A stretch of DNA of 64,000 bases from Mycolicibacterium litorale (GCA_002007745.1 CP019882.1:4712001-4776000), one strand, 5' to 3'. Positions 37,625 through 46,053 are shown, counted from the first letter of the stretch. Program-made: numbers and translations. The notes: generated by a model not told the origin, from the letters alone.

Positions 37625-37723
37625 GGCTGTTCGATCCTTCTAGTTCTCGTCGGTTTTTCTTGTTCGTGCTGGTTCGCGGTCGGGCACGCTAGATATTCGG
37701 TAACGACGCGCTGACGCTCGTCG

Positions 37724-37945
37724 CTACTTGTACCGGTACACAATGCGGCCCCGGGTCAGGTCGTAGGGAGACAACTCCACCACCACCCGGTCCTCGGGAA
37801 GGATGCGGATGTAGTGCTGCCGCATCTTGCCGCTGATGTGAGCGAGCACCTTGTGACCGTTCTCCAGCTCAATGCGAAACATCGCATTGGGCAGGGGCTC
37901 GACCACGCGGCCCTCGACCTCGATGGCACCGTCTTTCTTGGCCAT
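37724..37945 (-). CDS. infA: Translation initiation factor IF-1
   Basis: 73 residues from ATG 37945 (MAKKDGAIEVEGRVVEPL), the standard actinobacterial IF-1. It is an OB fold with the SGKMRQHYIRILPEDRV core. It binds the ribosomal A site during initiation. The 18 extra upstream codons in frame are not conserved. It is first gene of the operon, with a promoter about 170 bases upstream. Confidence 0.98.
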   Translation of the reverse strand: MAKKDGAIEVEGRVVEPLPNAMFRIELENGHKVLAHISGKMRQHYIRILPEDRVVVELSPYDLTRGRIVYRYK

Positions 37946-38273
37946 ATCCTCCGGATCCTGCTTGTTGGTTCTGCTCGCGCACGTCGCTTGCGGCGACATG
38001 TCTCGCAGTCGGGGCAGCCTTCGCCCCGACTGAAAAACGTGAGCCGGGATCAGGAAATTCCAGAAGTTCCAGGACTAGGCACGCAAGAGTCGGCGCGGGT
38101 ACCGCACCGTTGGTCTACGATACCCGCTTCGGCGCGCTACTCCAAAACCGCGCCGCAGCCCCCAGCACGAGGTGCCGAACGGTATGCCGGCCACCAGTCA
38201 ATGTCCAGGTGAACGGGATGCGCCCGGGCAAGCCCAGCCTAATAAAAACTGGACGGGCAGCGCATACTGAAGT
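37946..38273. other. Intergenic region, divergent promoters of infA operon and response-regulator fusion
   Basis: 328 bases without a supported gene. It holds the infA operon promoter described separately and the untranslated leaders of both divergent units. A CATACT element near 38260 is close to the ATG at 38274 and may be the -10 box of a nearly leaderless plus-strand transcript, but no clear -35 accompanies it. Confidence 0.5.
38117..38145 (-). promoter_or_regulatory. Putative sigma-A promoter of the infA-truA operon
   Basis: On the minus strand, TTGGAG (38145-38140) and TATCGT (38122-38117) are separated by exactly 17 bases. They lie about 170 bases upstream of infA in the only sizeable gap before the operon. 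The match and spacing are good for a housekeeping mycobacterial promoter. The start site would be near 38110. Confidence 0.55.
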
Positions 38274-39977
38274 GTGATGTCTGGATCTGCACCCCAGCCC
38301 CGCAAACCCGTCATTCTCACCGTTGACGACGACCCGGCCGTCTCGCGCGCCGTGGCCCGCGACCTTCGCCGCCATTACGGCGAGCGATACCGGATCGTCC
38401 GCGCCGAATCCGGGCCCGACGCGCTGGAAACCATCAACGAACTCAAGCTGCGCGGCGAAACCGTGGCGGTGTTCGTCGCCGACTACCGAATGCCCCAGAT
38501 GAGCGGCATCCAGTTCCTCGAAGAGGCGATGGACGTCTACCCGATGGCACGCCGGGTCCTGCTGACCGCCTACGCCGACACCCACGCCGCGATCGACGCG
38601 ATCAACGTCGTCGACCTCGACCACTACCTGCTCAAGCCGTGGGATCCGCCGGAAGAGAAGCTCTACCCGGTGATCGATGCCCTGCTGGAGGCCTGGCACG
38701 CCACCGGCGACCGCGCGATTCCGCACACCAAGGTGATCGGTCACCGCTGGAGTGAGCGGTCCTGGGAGGTCCGCCAGTTCCTGGCCCGCAACCTGCATTC
38801 GTTCCGGGCGTTCAACGCCGACGAGCCCAAGGGCAAGCAGCTGCTCGACGCCGGCGGTCTGGACGGGTTCCAGCTACCGGTGGTGATCAGCGAACAGGGT
38901 GAGATCCTGGTCGACCCGACCGATGCCGAGCTGGCCGCCATGCTGGGGCTGTCGACCACCCCTTCGCTGGAGATGTACGACCTCGCCGTGATCGGTGGCG
39001 GCCCGGCCGGGCTGGCCGCGGCCGTGTACGGCGCATCCGAGGGATTGAAGACGGTCCTGATCGAGGAGACGACGACGGGCGGGCAGGCCGGGCGCTCGTC
39101 GCGGATCGAGAATTACCTCGGCTTCCCGACGGGTGTGTCCGGGGCCGAGCTGACCACATCGGCGCGCCGGCAGGCCGAGCGGTTCGGCGCGGAGGTCATC
39201 ACCACCCGCAAGGCGGTGAAACTGTCAGCCGGCGAGGCGGGCACCGCGCGCACCATCGAATTCTCCGACGGCGGCAGCATCGCCGCGCGATCGGTCATCC
39301 TGGCCACCGGTGTGGCCTACCGACAGCTGCAGGTCACCGGCTGCTGGGACAACCCCGACGACCCGGCCTGCAACTACGTCGGGCGCGGCGTCTACTACGG
39401 TGCCTCGGTCTCGGATGCCTCGGAATGCAAAGGCGAGGACGTCTACATCGTGGGCGGCGCCAACTCCGCGGGCCAGGCCGCGATGTTCATGTCGCGCGAG
39501 GCGCGCTCGGTCACCATGCTGGTGCGCGGCCCCTCGCTGGAAGCGTCGATGTCGCACTACCTGATCCAGCAGATCGAGAAGAACCCGACGATCACGGTGC
39601 GCACCTGTACCGAGGTGGTGGACACCCTCGGCGAGGACGACCACCTGACCGGGCTGGTGCTGGAGAACCGGCAGACCGGAAAGCGGGAAACCGTCGAGGC
39701 GAGCCGGATGTGCTGCTTCATCGGGGCCGAGCCCCGCACCGACTGGCTCAAGGAGGTCGTCGCCGTCGACGACCACGGGTTCGTCCTGGCCGGACCCGAC
39801 CTGCTCAACGTGGCCGGATGGACTCTCGACCGGCCGCCGCACCACTTGGAAACAAGTGTGCCCGGTGTGTTTGTTGCAGGAGACGTGCGCGCCGAGTCCG
39901 CCAAACGGGTGGCCGCCGCCGTCGGCGAAGGGTCGATGGCGGTCATGTTGGTGCACCGTTACCTGGCGGAAGCCTAG
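38274..39977 (+). CDS. Response regulator / thioredoxin-like / thioredoxin-reductase-like fusion lacking CxxC
   Basis: 567 residues, three domains. Residues 10-140 are a receiver: acidic VDDD, phospho-acceptor Asp70 in FVADYRMP, Lys121 in LLKPWD. Residues 150-228 resemble a glutaredoxin/thioredoxin-like domain (WEVRQFLARNLHSFRAF, LPVVISEQGEIL) without Cys pairs. Residues 234-567 are a thioredoxin-reductase-type flavoprotein with FAD motif DLAVIGGGPAGLAAA and NAD(P) motif VYIVGGANSAGQAA. Where thioredoxin reductases have C-A-T-C, this protein reads GASV (376-379), with a lone Cys385. It therefore cannot work as a normal disulfide reductase; a redox or NAD(P)H sensor or output is more likely. 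It is followed 34 bases later by a cNMP-binding histidine kinase, its probable partner. Confidence 0.88.
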   Translation: MMSGSAPQPRKPVILTVDDDPAVSRAVARDLRRHYGERYRIVRAESGPDALETINELKLRGETVAVFVADYRMPQMSGIQFLEEAMDVYPMARRVLLTAYADTHAAIDAINVVDLDHYLLKPWDPPEEKLYPVIDALLEAWHATGDRAIPHTKVIGHRWSERSWEVRQFLARNLHSFRAFNADEPKGKQLLDAGGLDGFQLPVVISEQGEILVDPTDAELAAMLGLSTTPSLEMYDLAVIGGGPAGLAAAVYGASEGLKTVLIEETTTGGQAGRSSRIENYLGFPTGVSGAELTTSARRQAERFGAEVITTRKAVKLSAGEAGTARTIEFSDGGSIAARSVILATGVAYRQLQVTGCWDNPDDPACNYVGRGVYYGASVSDASECKGEDVYIVGGANSAGQAAMFMSREARSVTMLVRGPSLEASMSHYLIQQIEKNPTITVRTCTEVVDTLGEDDHLTGLVLENRQTGKRETVEASRMCCFIGAEPRTDWLKEVVAVDDHGFVLAGPDLLNVAGWTLDRPPHHLETSVPGVFVAGDVRAESAKRVAAAVGEGSMAVMLVHRYLAEA

Positions 39978-40011
39978 ACGGCTTGCGAAGGGCCAGAGAG
40001 GACTGAGCGAA

Positions 40012-41496
40012 ATGGGCCAAACATGTCTGCCCGACGAGCTGCGGACGTTGTTCCTGTTCGAGAAGTTGTCCCCCGAACAGCTGCAGACGCTGTGCGAGAA
40101 CGGGCACATCGCGACCTTCGAGCCGGGCCCGGTGGTGGTCGAGGGCGAGCCGGCGACCTGTTTCTACGTGCTGCTCGACGGTGAACTGGTGATGTCCAAG
40201 CGCTCCGGCGGGGTGGACGTGGAAACCAACCGCACCTCTCAGCGGGGCGTCTACTGCGGCGCCTGGTCGGCCTACATCCCCGACGAGGAGCAGCTGTACC
40301 AGGCCTCGGTGCGGGTGACCAAGCCGTCGCGGTTCTTCGTTCTCGATGCCGATGCGTTCGCCCGCTTCATGCAGACCGAGTTTCCGATGGCCGTGCATCT
40401 GCTCGAGGGCCACATGGTCGGCGGCCGGCGGCAGAGCCAGATCATCGGCCAGCGCCAGAAGCTGCTGGCGTTGGGCACCATCACCGCGGGGCTGACCCAT
40501 CAGCTCAATAATCCGGCGGCGGCCACCGCACGCGCGGTGGCCGACCTGCGTGAAGGTGTCGGCAAGATGCGCTACAAGCTGGCGATGCTGGCCGACGGCA
40601 AGTTCAGCCCCGAGGCGCTGCGGGTACTGGTCAGAATCCAGGACGAGGTGGCCGAGCAGGTCGCGAAATCCAAGGTCCAGGAGTTGTCGGCGCTGGAGAC
40701 CTCCGATCGTGAAGATCAGATCGGCGACTGGCTCGAAGACCACGGCATCGCCAGCGCGTGGGATTACGCGCCCACGTTCGTGGAGGCGGGCCTGGACGTC
40801 GACTGGCTGGAGCGCATCGAGGCCTCGATCGACTCGGTGGACTGTTCGGCGACGCTGCAGAGCGCCATCGGATGGCTGAAGTACACCATCGACACCGAGC
40901 TGCGGATGAACGAGATCGCCGACGCCAGTGAGCGCATCTCCGGCCTGCTCGCCGGGGCCAAGAAGTACTCCCAGATGGACCGCGCCGAATACCAGGTCGC
41001 CAACGTCCACGAACTGCTGCACAGCACCCTCAAGACCCTGTTCGGCGACAAGGTCGGACTCGACAAGCCGATCAAACTGGTCAAGGAATGGGACAAGTCC
41101 ATCCCCGAAATCGGTTGCTATCCAGGCGGTTTGAACGAGGTCTGGGATGTCATCATCAACAACGCCATCCAGGCGATGAAGGGCCGCGGCACCCTGACGA
41201 TCCGCACCGCACGCCACGACGACGATCGCATCCGCGTCGAGATCTGTGACGACGGCCCCGGCATCCCCGAAGAGATCATCGACCGGATCTTCACCGCGTT
41301 CTTCACCACGAAGCCGTTCGGGGAGGGCGACGGGCTCGGTCTCGACCTGGCCCGCCGCATCATCGTCGAGAAGCATCAGGGCGATATCCGCGTCGAATCC
41401 GAACCGGGCAATACCCGCTTCACCATTCTGCTGCCGCTGGCGGCGCCGGCGCCGATCGCGGCGACACCCATCGAACTCCCGGCCGCGGCGGAATAG
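40012..41496 (+). CDS. Cyclic-nucleotide-binding-domain sensor histidine kinase
   Basis: 494 residues from ATG 40012. The N-terminal cyclic-nucleotide-binding domain (LFEKLSPEQLQTLCENGHI, VVVEGEPATCFYVLLDGEL) spans residues 10-135. A dimerisation helix carries the phospho-acceptor His in LGTITAGLTHQLNNPAAATA. A long helical insertion follows, then a HATPase domain (EVWDVIINNAIQAM, CDDGPGIPEEI, GDGLGLDLARRI). No membrane segment is seen, so it is cytoplasmic. Family knowledge: this kinase type occurs next to thioredoxin-reductase-like proteins in actinobacteria. It presumably phosphorylates Asp70 of the upstream fusion, perhaps gated by cAMP. Confidence 0.88.
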   Translation: MGQTCLPDELRTLFLFEKLSPEQLQTLCENGHIATFEPGPVVVEGEPATCFYVLLDGELVMSKRSGGVDVETNRTSQRGVYCGAWSAYIPDEEQLYQASVRVTKPSRFFVLDADAFARFMQTEFPMAVHLLEGHMVGGRRQSQIIGQRQKLLALGTITAGLTHQLNNPAAATARAVADLREGVGKMRYKLAMLADGKFSPEALRVLVRIQDEVAEQVAKSKVQELSALETSDREDQIGDWLEDHGIASAWDYAPTFVEAGLDVDWLERIEASIDSVDCSATLQSAIGWLKYTIDTELRMNEIADASERISGLLAGAKKYSQMDRAEYQVANVHELLHSTLKTLFGDKVGLDKPIKLVKEWDKSIPEIGCYPGGLNEVWDVIINNAIQAMKGRGTLTIRTARHDDDRIRVEICDDGPGIPEEIIDRIFTAFFTTKPFGEGDGLGLDLARRIIVEKHQGDIRVESEPGNTRFTILLPLAAPAPIAATPIELPAAAE

Positions 41497-41525
41497 CGAG
41501 CCCTCCGCCGCGGGTTGTAGCCGCC

Positions 41526-42361
41526 ATGAGCGACAAACCAGACCTGGGCCGCTTCGGCTCGTTCGGCCGCGGGGTCACCCCGCAGCAAGCCAAGGAAATC
41601 GAGGCGCTGGGCTACGGCGCGGTCTGGGTCGGGGGCTCCCCACCGGCCGAATTGGATTGGGTGGAGCCGATTCTGGCCAACACCACCACCTTGAAGGTCG
41701 CCACCGGCATCGTGAACATCTGGACCGCGGCAGCCGGCCCGGTGGCCGAGTCGTTCCACCGCATCGACGCGGCCTACCCCGGCAGGTTCCTGCTCGGCAT
41801 CGGCGTCGGCCACCCCGAAGCCCACCAGCAGTACCAGAAGCCAATCGACGCGTTGCGCAGTTATTTGGACAAGCTCGACGAATACGGGGTGCCCAAGAAC
41901 CGTCGGGTGGTCGCGGCGCTCGGCCCGCAGGTACTCAAGCTGTCGGCAGCCCGCAGCGCCGGCGCACACCCCTATCTCACCACCCCCGAGCACACCGCCG
42001 AGGCGCGCAGCATCCTGGGCCCCGAGGCGTTCCTGGCCCCGAGCACAAGGCGGTGCTGACCACTGACGCGGATCAGGCGCGCGAGGTCGGCCGCAAGGCC
42101 CTGGAGATCTACCTGAACCTGCAGAATTACCTCAACAGCTGGAAGCGGCTGGGATTCACCGACGAAGACGTGGCCAAGCCGGGCAGCGACCGACTGGTGG
42201 ACGCCGTCGTCGCCTACGGCACGCCGGAGGCCATCGCCGCCCGACTCACCGCGCACCTCGACGCCGGCGCCGACCACGTGCCCGTCCAGGTCCTGACCTC
42301 TTCTGACAAGCTGGTGGATGCGCTGGCCGAACTCGCCGGCCCACTCGGGCTCAAGCCGTAA
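41526..42361 (+). CDS. LLM-class F420-dependent oxidoreductase, TIGR03620-like (frameshifted)
   Basis: About 278 residues after repair. It is a TIM-barrel luciferase-like monooxygenase/F420 enzyme: LGRFGSFGRGVTPQQAKEIE, YGAVWVGGSPPAELDWV, and YPGRFLLGIGVGHPEAHQQY for cofactor phosphate binding. The frame breaks after EAFLAP at four C (42037-42040). The remainder, from EHKAVLTTDADQAREVG to GPLGLKP, is in the next frame; one extra C restores FLAPEHKAVL exactly as in the neighbouring paralogue. The substrate is unknown. It is ten bases before the paralogous gene, a tandem duplication. Confidence 0.87.
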
Positions 42362-42371
42362 GGGGTATTTC

Positions 42372-43229
42372 GTGACCAATCCAGCATTGCTCAAACCGGA
42401 CCTCGGCCGCTACGGCGTGTGGACCGGCGCCCCGGTGACCCCGGACCAGGCGGCCGAGATCGAAGGGCTGGGCTACGGCGCGGTATGGGTCGGAGCCTCG
42501 CCGGCGGCCGATCTGTCGTTCGTGGAGCCAATCCTGGAGCACACCGAGAAACTGTCGGTGGCCACCGGGATCGTCAACATCTGGAACGCACCGGCCGACG
42601 AGGTGGCCAAGTCCTATCACCGCATCGAAAAGGCCTATCCGGGAAGGTTTCTGCTCGGCGTCGGGGTCGGGCACCCCGAGCACACGCAGGAGTACCGCAA
42701 ACCCTACGAGGCCTTGGTCGAGTACCTCGACGTGCTCGACGATCACCATGTGCCGACCAGCCGCCGGGTGCTGGCCGCGTTGGGCCCCAAGGTGCTGGCG
42801 CTGGCCGCACAGCGCAGCGCCGGCGCTCACCCCTACCTGACCACACCCGAACACACCGGCCAGGCCCGGGAGCTGATCGGACCGACGGTGTTCCTGGCCC
42901 CTGAGCACAAGGTGGTGCTGTCGACCGATCCCGATCAGGCCAGGCAGCTCGGCCGCGACACGGTCGGCTTCTATCTGGGATTGAGCAACTACGTCAACAA
43001 CTGGAAGCGGACCGGATTCACCGACGTCGACGTCGAGCCGCCCGGCAGTGACCGCTTGATCGACGCCGTCGTCGCCTACGGGACGCCGGAGGCGGTGGCT
43101 GCCCGGCTGGGTGAACACCTCGACGCCGGCGCCGATCACGTGGCGATTCAGGTGCTGGGCGGGGCGGACGAGCTGTTGCCGACCCTGCGGGAACTGGCCG
43201 GGCCGCTGGGGTTGTCGACAACCGGTTGA
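42372..43229 (+). CDS. LLM-class F420-dependent oxidoreductase, TIGR03620-like
   Basis: 285 residues from GTG 42372. It is a close paralogue of the preceding gene over its whole length (LGRYGVWTGAPVTPDQAAEI, YPGRFLLGVGVGHPEHTQEY, VFLAPEHKVVLSTDPDQA). Intact here, it serves as the template for the frameshift in its neighbour. Family knowledge: F420H2-dependent reductase or oxidase of unknown substrate; M. tuberculosis has one such gene (Rv3463) between infA and rmlB. It is 29 bases upstream of rmlB. Confidence 0.92.
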   Translation: MTNPALLKPDLGRYGVWTGAPVTPDQAAEIEGLGYGAVWVGASPAADLSFVEPILEHTEKLSVATGIVNIWNAPADEVAKSYHRIEKAYPGRFLLGVGVGHPEHTQEYRKPYEALVEYLDVLDDHHVPTSRRVLAALGPKVLALAAQRSAGAHPYLTTPEHTGQARELIGPTVFLAPEHKVVLSTDPDQARQLGRDTVGFYLGLSNYVNNWKRTGFTDVDVEPPGSDRLIDAVVAYGTPEAVAARLGEHLDAGADHVAIQVLGGADELLPTLRELAGPLGLSTTG

Positions 43230-43258
43230 CCGAGATGGGCGCCCGTTAGGGTGAACCC

Positions 43259-44254
43259 ATGCGGTTGTTGGTGACGGGCGGCGCCGGGTTCATCGGCGCC
43301 AACTTCGTCCACCGCACCGTGCGCGAACGCGTCGGGGTGTCGGTCACGGTGCTCGACGCGCTCACCTACGCGGGCAGCCGGGAATCACTCGGCCCCGTCG
43401 CCGACGAGATCAGGCTCGTCGAGGGCGACGTGGCCGACGAGTCGCTGGTGGACCGGCTGGTCGCCGAATCGGACGCCGTGGTGCACTTCGCCGCCGAAAC
43501 CCACGTCGACAACGCGCTGGCCGACCCTGCGCCGTTCGTACGGAGCAACGTCGTCGGCACCTTCTCGGTACTGGAGGCCGTCCGAAGGCACCGGGTGCGG
43601 CTGCATCACGTCTCCACCGACGAGGTGTACGGCGACCTCCCGTTCGACCCCACTGTGCGATTCACCGCACAGACCCCGTACAACCCGTCCAGCCCCTACT
43701 CGGCGACGAAGGCCTCGGCCGACCTGCTGGTCCGGGCCTGGGTGCGGTCCTACGGTGTGCACGCGACGATCTCGAACTGCTCCAACAACTACGGGCCCTA
43801 TCAACACATCGAGAAGTTCATCCCCCGCCAGATCACCAATATCCTCACCGGGCGGCGCCCCAAGCTTTATGGCGCCGGCGCCAACGTGCGGGACTGGATC
43901 CACGTCGACGACCACAACAGCGCGGTGTGGCGGATCCTCGACGCCGGCGTAGCCGGATCGACCTACCTCATCGGCGCCGACGGCGAGCACGACAATCTCT
44001 CGGTGATGCAGCTGATCCTGCAGCTGATGGGCCGTGGCCCCGACGAATTCGACCACGTCCCCGACCGCCCCGGTCACGACCGGCGCTATGCGATCGACTC
44101 GGGCATGCTGCGCGGCGAACTCGGCTGGGCGCCCAAGCACACCGATCTGACCGAAGGGTTGGCCGACACGATCCAGTGGTACCGGGCCAACCAGTGGTGG
44201 TGGGGCCCGCTGAAGGAGCGGGTCGAAGCCTGCTACGCCGAACGTGGTCAGTGA
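43259..44254 (+). CDS. rmlB: dTDP-glucose 4,6-dehydratase RmlB
   Basis: 331 residues. It is a short-chain dehydrogenase-type enzyme with NAD motif LVTGGAGFIGANFVHR. HHVSTDEVYGDL and YSATKASADLLVRAW carry the catalytic Asp-Glu and Tyr-x3-Lys. SNCSNNYGPYQHIEKFIP is diagnostic of RmlB. It makes dTDP-4-keto-6-deoxyglucose for the rhamnose linker between arabinogalactan and peptidoglycan, an essential step in mycobacteria. It is followed one base later by rmlC. Confidence 0.96.
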   Translation: MRLLVTGGAGFIGANFVHRTVRERVGVSVTVLDALTYAGSRESLGPVADEIRLVEGDVADESLVDRLVAESDAVVHFAAETHVDNALADPAPFVRSNVVGTFSVLEAVRRHRVRLHHVSTDEVYGDLPFDPTVRFTAQTPYNPSSPYSATKASADLLVRAWVRSYGVHATISNCSNNYGPYQHIEKFIPRQITNILTGRRPKLYGAGANVRDWIHVDDHNSAVWRILDAGVAGSTYLIGADGEHDNLSVMQLILQLMGRGPDEFDHVPDRPGHDRRYAIDSGMLRGELGWAPKHTDLTEGLADTIQWYRANQWWWGPLKERVEACYAERGQ

Positions 44255-44255
44255 C

Positions 44256-44849
44256 ATGGCTTTTCGCGAACTGGCTATCCCCGGGGCATGGGAGATCACC
44301 GCGAACCTGCTCCGCGACAGCCGGGGGACGTTCTTCGAGTGGTTCACCGAGGCGGGGTTCACCGAGATGACCGGGCATCGTTTCGATATGCGGCAGGCGA
44401 ACTGTTCGATCTCGGCGGCCGGCGTGCTGCGCGGGCTGCATTTCACTCAGCTGCCGCCGGGCCAAGCCAAGTACGTGACCTGTGTGACGGGCTCGGTGCT
44501 GGACGTCGCCGTCGATATCCGGCTCGGCTCCCCCACCTACGGCCGCTGGGACTCAGTGCTGCTGGACGATGTCCAGCACAACTCGGTGTACCTCTCAGCG
44601 GGTCTGGCGCACGGTTTCCTTGCCTTACAAGACCATTCGACGGTGATGTACCTGTGCTCGGCGCCCTATTCACCGCAGCGCGAACACTCCATCGCCGCCA
44701 CCGACCCGGCCCTGGGCATCGACTGGCCCATCCCGGTCGATCAGCTGATCCGGTCCGACCGGGATGCCGCGGCGCCGTCGCTGGCCGATGCCCAGGCCGC
44801 GGGTGTGCTCCCGGCCTGGGCCGACTGCCGGCCCAGCACCGACAGCTAG
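44256..44849 (+). CDS. rmlC: dTDP-4-dehydrorhamnose 3,5-epimerase RmlC
   Basis: 197 residues from ATG 44256 (MAFRELAIPGAWEITAN). Cupin fold. The catalytic His is in VLRGLHFTQLPPGQAKYV, followed by LDVAVDIRLGSPTYGRW and LSAGLAHGFLALQD. It catalyses the step after RmlB in dTDP-rhamnose synthesis. It is essentially contiguous with rmlB, as in Rv3464-Rv3465. Confidence 0.95.
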   Translation: MAFRELAIPGAWEITANLLRDSRGTFFEWFTEAGFTEMTGHRFDMRQANCSISAAGVLRGLHFTQLPPGQAKYVTCVTGSVLDVAVDIRLGSPTYGRWDSVLLDDVQHNSVYLSAGLAHGFLALQDHSTVMYLCSAPYSPQREHSIAATDPALGIDWPIPVDQLIRSDRDAAAPSLADAQAAGVLPAWADCRPSTDS

Positions 44850-44862
44850 CCGGCAGACGCGG

Positions 44863-45657
44863 TCACGCCGCATGCCGTCCGGTGACCTGCCCACCAGCGG
44901 AGATGACGATCGCCGGCCGCGGGAAGCGCAACGTGGCGCACGCATCGTCGACCGACTCGTCGATCTCTTCGGCCAGGTCGCGCCGCACGACGGAACTCTC
45001 GGTCGCCGAGACACTGCCCCCGCCGAGGACGAGCCTGGTCAGCACGACGCCGTGACGGCGCCGAATGTGGTCCATCTGCGCGATCATGTTGCCGATGGCC
45101 GCCGGATAGCTGACGAAATCGTCGACAGCGGAACCGACATCGCACTGCAGGCCGATCAAGGTCACCGATCTGTTGGCCATCATCTCCTCGACCGCATTGT
45201 CGGTGTCGCCGGATTCGAAGACGAAGGGCCGCCGGTCGGGTGCCGCGGCCGGGGCGTCGGTCATGCGCAGCAAGACATTCTGTCTGCCGCCGCCGAGACC
45301 GGTGCCCAGCCACGCGATGTGTTCCGCACAGCCGAGTACCACTCGGCCCACCCCCAGCAGGGCAGCCCGGCGGATGTCGCCGGTCTCGAGCTGCTCGGCG
45401 TGCACCGTCATCAGTGCCGGATGAATGCCGACCGAGACCGCCGTGTGCAGCTCCGGCACCACCCGCACGTCGACGGCGAACCGATGATCGCGCAGCCACC
45501 GTGCCACGCCCGTCTCATTCAGGACCGAAGCGGGAAACGACACCTCAGCGGGTGCGCAGGAATCGCGGTATCCCATCAGCCGACAGACCGCCGGATGGTC
45601 GGGCCGCGTAAGTTGGCGTGCCCGAACCAAAGAGCGAAAGCTAGTCGACAGTGTCAC
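44863..45657 (-). CDS. PLP-dependent decarboxylase-fold protein, degenerate (LysA-like barrel)
   Basis: 264 residues. It resembles the alanine-racemase-type barrel of diaminopimelate/ornithine decarboxylases. ELHTAVSVGIHPALMTVHAE aligns with the E-L..A...G segment, VTLIGLQCDVGSAV with the GLHCHIGS strand, and LVLGGGSVSA with the phosphate-binding D-L-G-G-G loop. The Schiff-base lysine motif (usually K-A-N) is absent; SFPASVLNET occupies that place. The second, beta-barrel domain is also missing. It is either a non-catalytic PLP-binding protein or a remnant. It is convergent with rmlC and divergent from the kdp operon across 312 bases. Confidence 0.7.
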   Translation of the reverse strand: MTLSTSFRSLVRARQLTRPDHPAVCRLMGYRDSCAPAEVSFPASVLNETGVARWLRDHRFAVDVRVVPELHTAVSVGIHPALMTVHAEQLETGDIRRAALLGVGRVVLGCAEHIAWLGTGLGGGRQNVLLRMTDAPAAAPDRRPFVFESGDTDNAVEEMMANRSVTLIGLQCDVGSAVDDFVSYPAAIGNMIAQMDHIRRRHGVVLTRLVLGGGSVSATESSVVRRDLAEEIDESVDDACATLRFPRPAIVISAGGQVTGRHAA

Positions 45658-45969
45658 GGGAAACCCTCTTCACCAACGCCCTGGCCTGCTGCCACGAGCC
45701 ACCAATTCCACCATCGCTCGGCGTCGAGCGGAGTTGCGCAATCCTTGCGATCTCTTGACGGTGCCTGGCCAAACCTTGACGTGGCTCTGACCACGCTGTG
45801 GGCTCGCTGAATCCGAGTGCCCGCGGGCCCGCGGCAGGGGGCCGGGAGGAAGTTCGTCAAGACGTCGCGCTCCGCCGTAAAGAAACCGTCAATGGCGACA
45901 GTGGGCGTCTTCTCGCGATTTAGCTTCATCGTGGACTTTCGAGCCCTGATTCGAAACGGAGAGAGACAC
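45658..45969. other. Intergenic region upstream of the kdp operon
   Basis: 312 bases without a supported gene, between the PLP-barrel gene and the small membrane ORF that starts the kdp operon. It contains two CTTGACG elements 21 bases apart and a GC-rich palindromic stretch around 45825-45835. It must hold the kdp promoter; I cannot place the -10 box with confidence. Confidence 0.5.
45754..45781 (+). promoter_or_regulatory. Two CTTGACG direct repeats, possible KdpE site or -35 elements
   Basis: CTTGACG at 45754-45760 and 45775-45781 start exactly 21 bases apart, two helical turns, so both face the same side of the DNA. They could bind a dimeric response regulator such as KdpE, or be alternative -35 boxes. 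Confidence 0.4.
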
Positions 45970-46053
45970 ATGGGTGTCGTCATTTACCTCGTGCTGACGG
46001 TGGCGATCTTCGCGCTGCTCGGCCTGGTGCAGAAGTTGGTCGAGCGACTGTGA
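45970..46053 (+). CDS. Small membrane peptide preceding kdpF
   Basis: 27 residues from ATG 45970 with GGAGAGA just upstream. It is one membrane helix (VVIYLVLTVAIFALLGLVQ) and a charged end KLVERL. The stop overlaps the kdpF GTG. It looks like the small ORFs found before kdpF in other actinobacteria, and may be an extra KdpF-like stabiliser of the KdpABC complex. No function is established by sequence. Confidence 0.75.
   Translation: MGVVIYLVLTVAIFALLGLVQKLVERL

Noticed and set aside
38274..39977. Annotation as a genuine thioredoxin reductase (trxB)
   Set aside because: The redox-active CxxC is replaced by GASV and only one Cys is nearby, so disulfide reduction by the usual mechanism is excluded.
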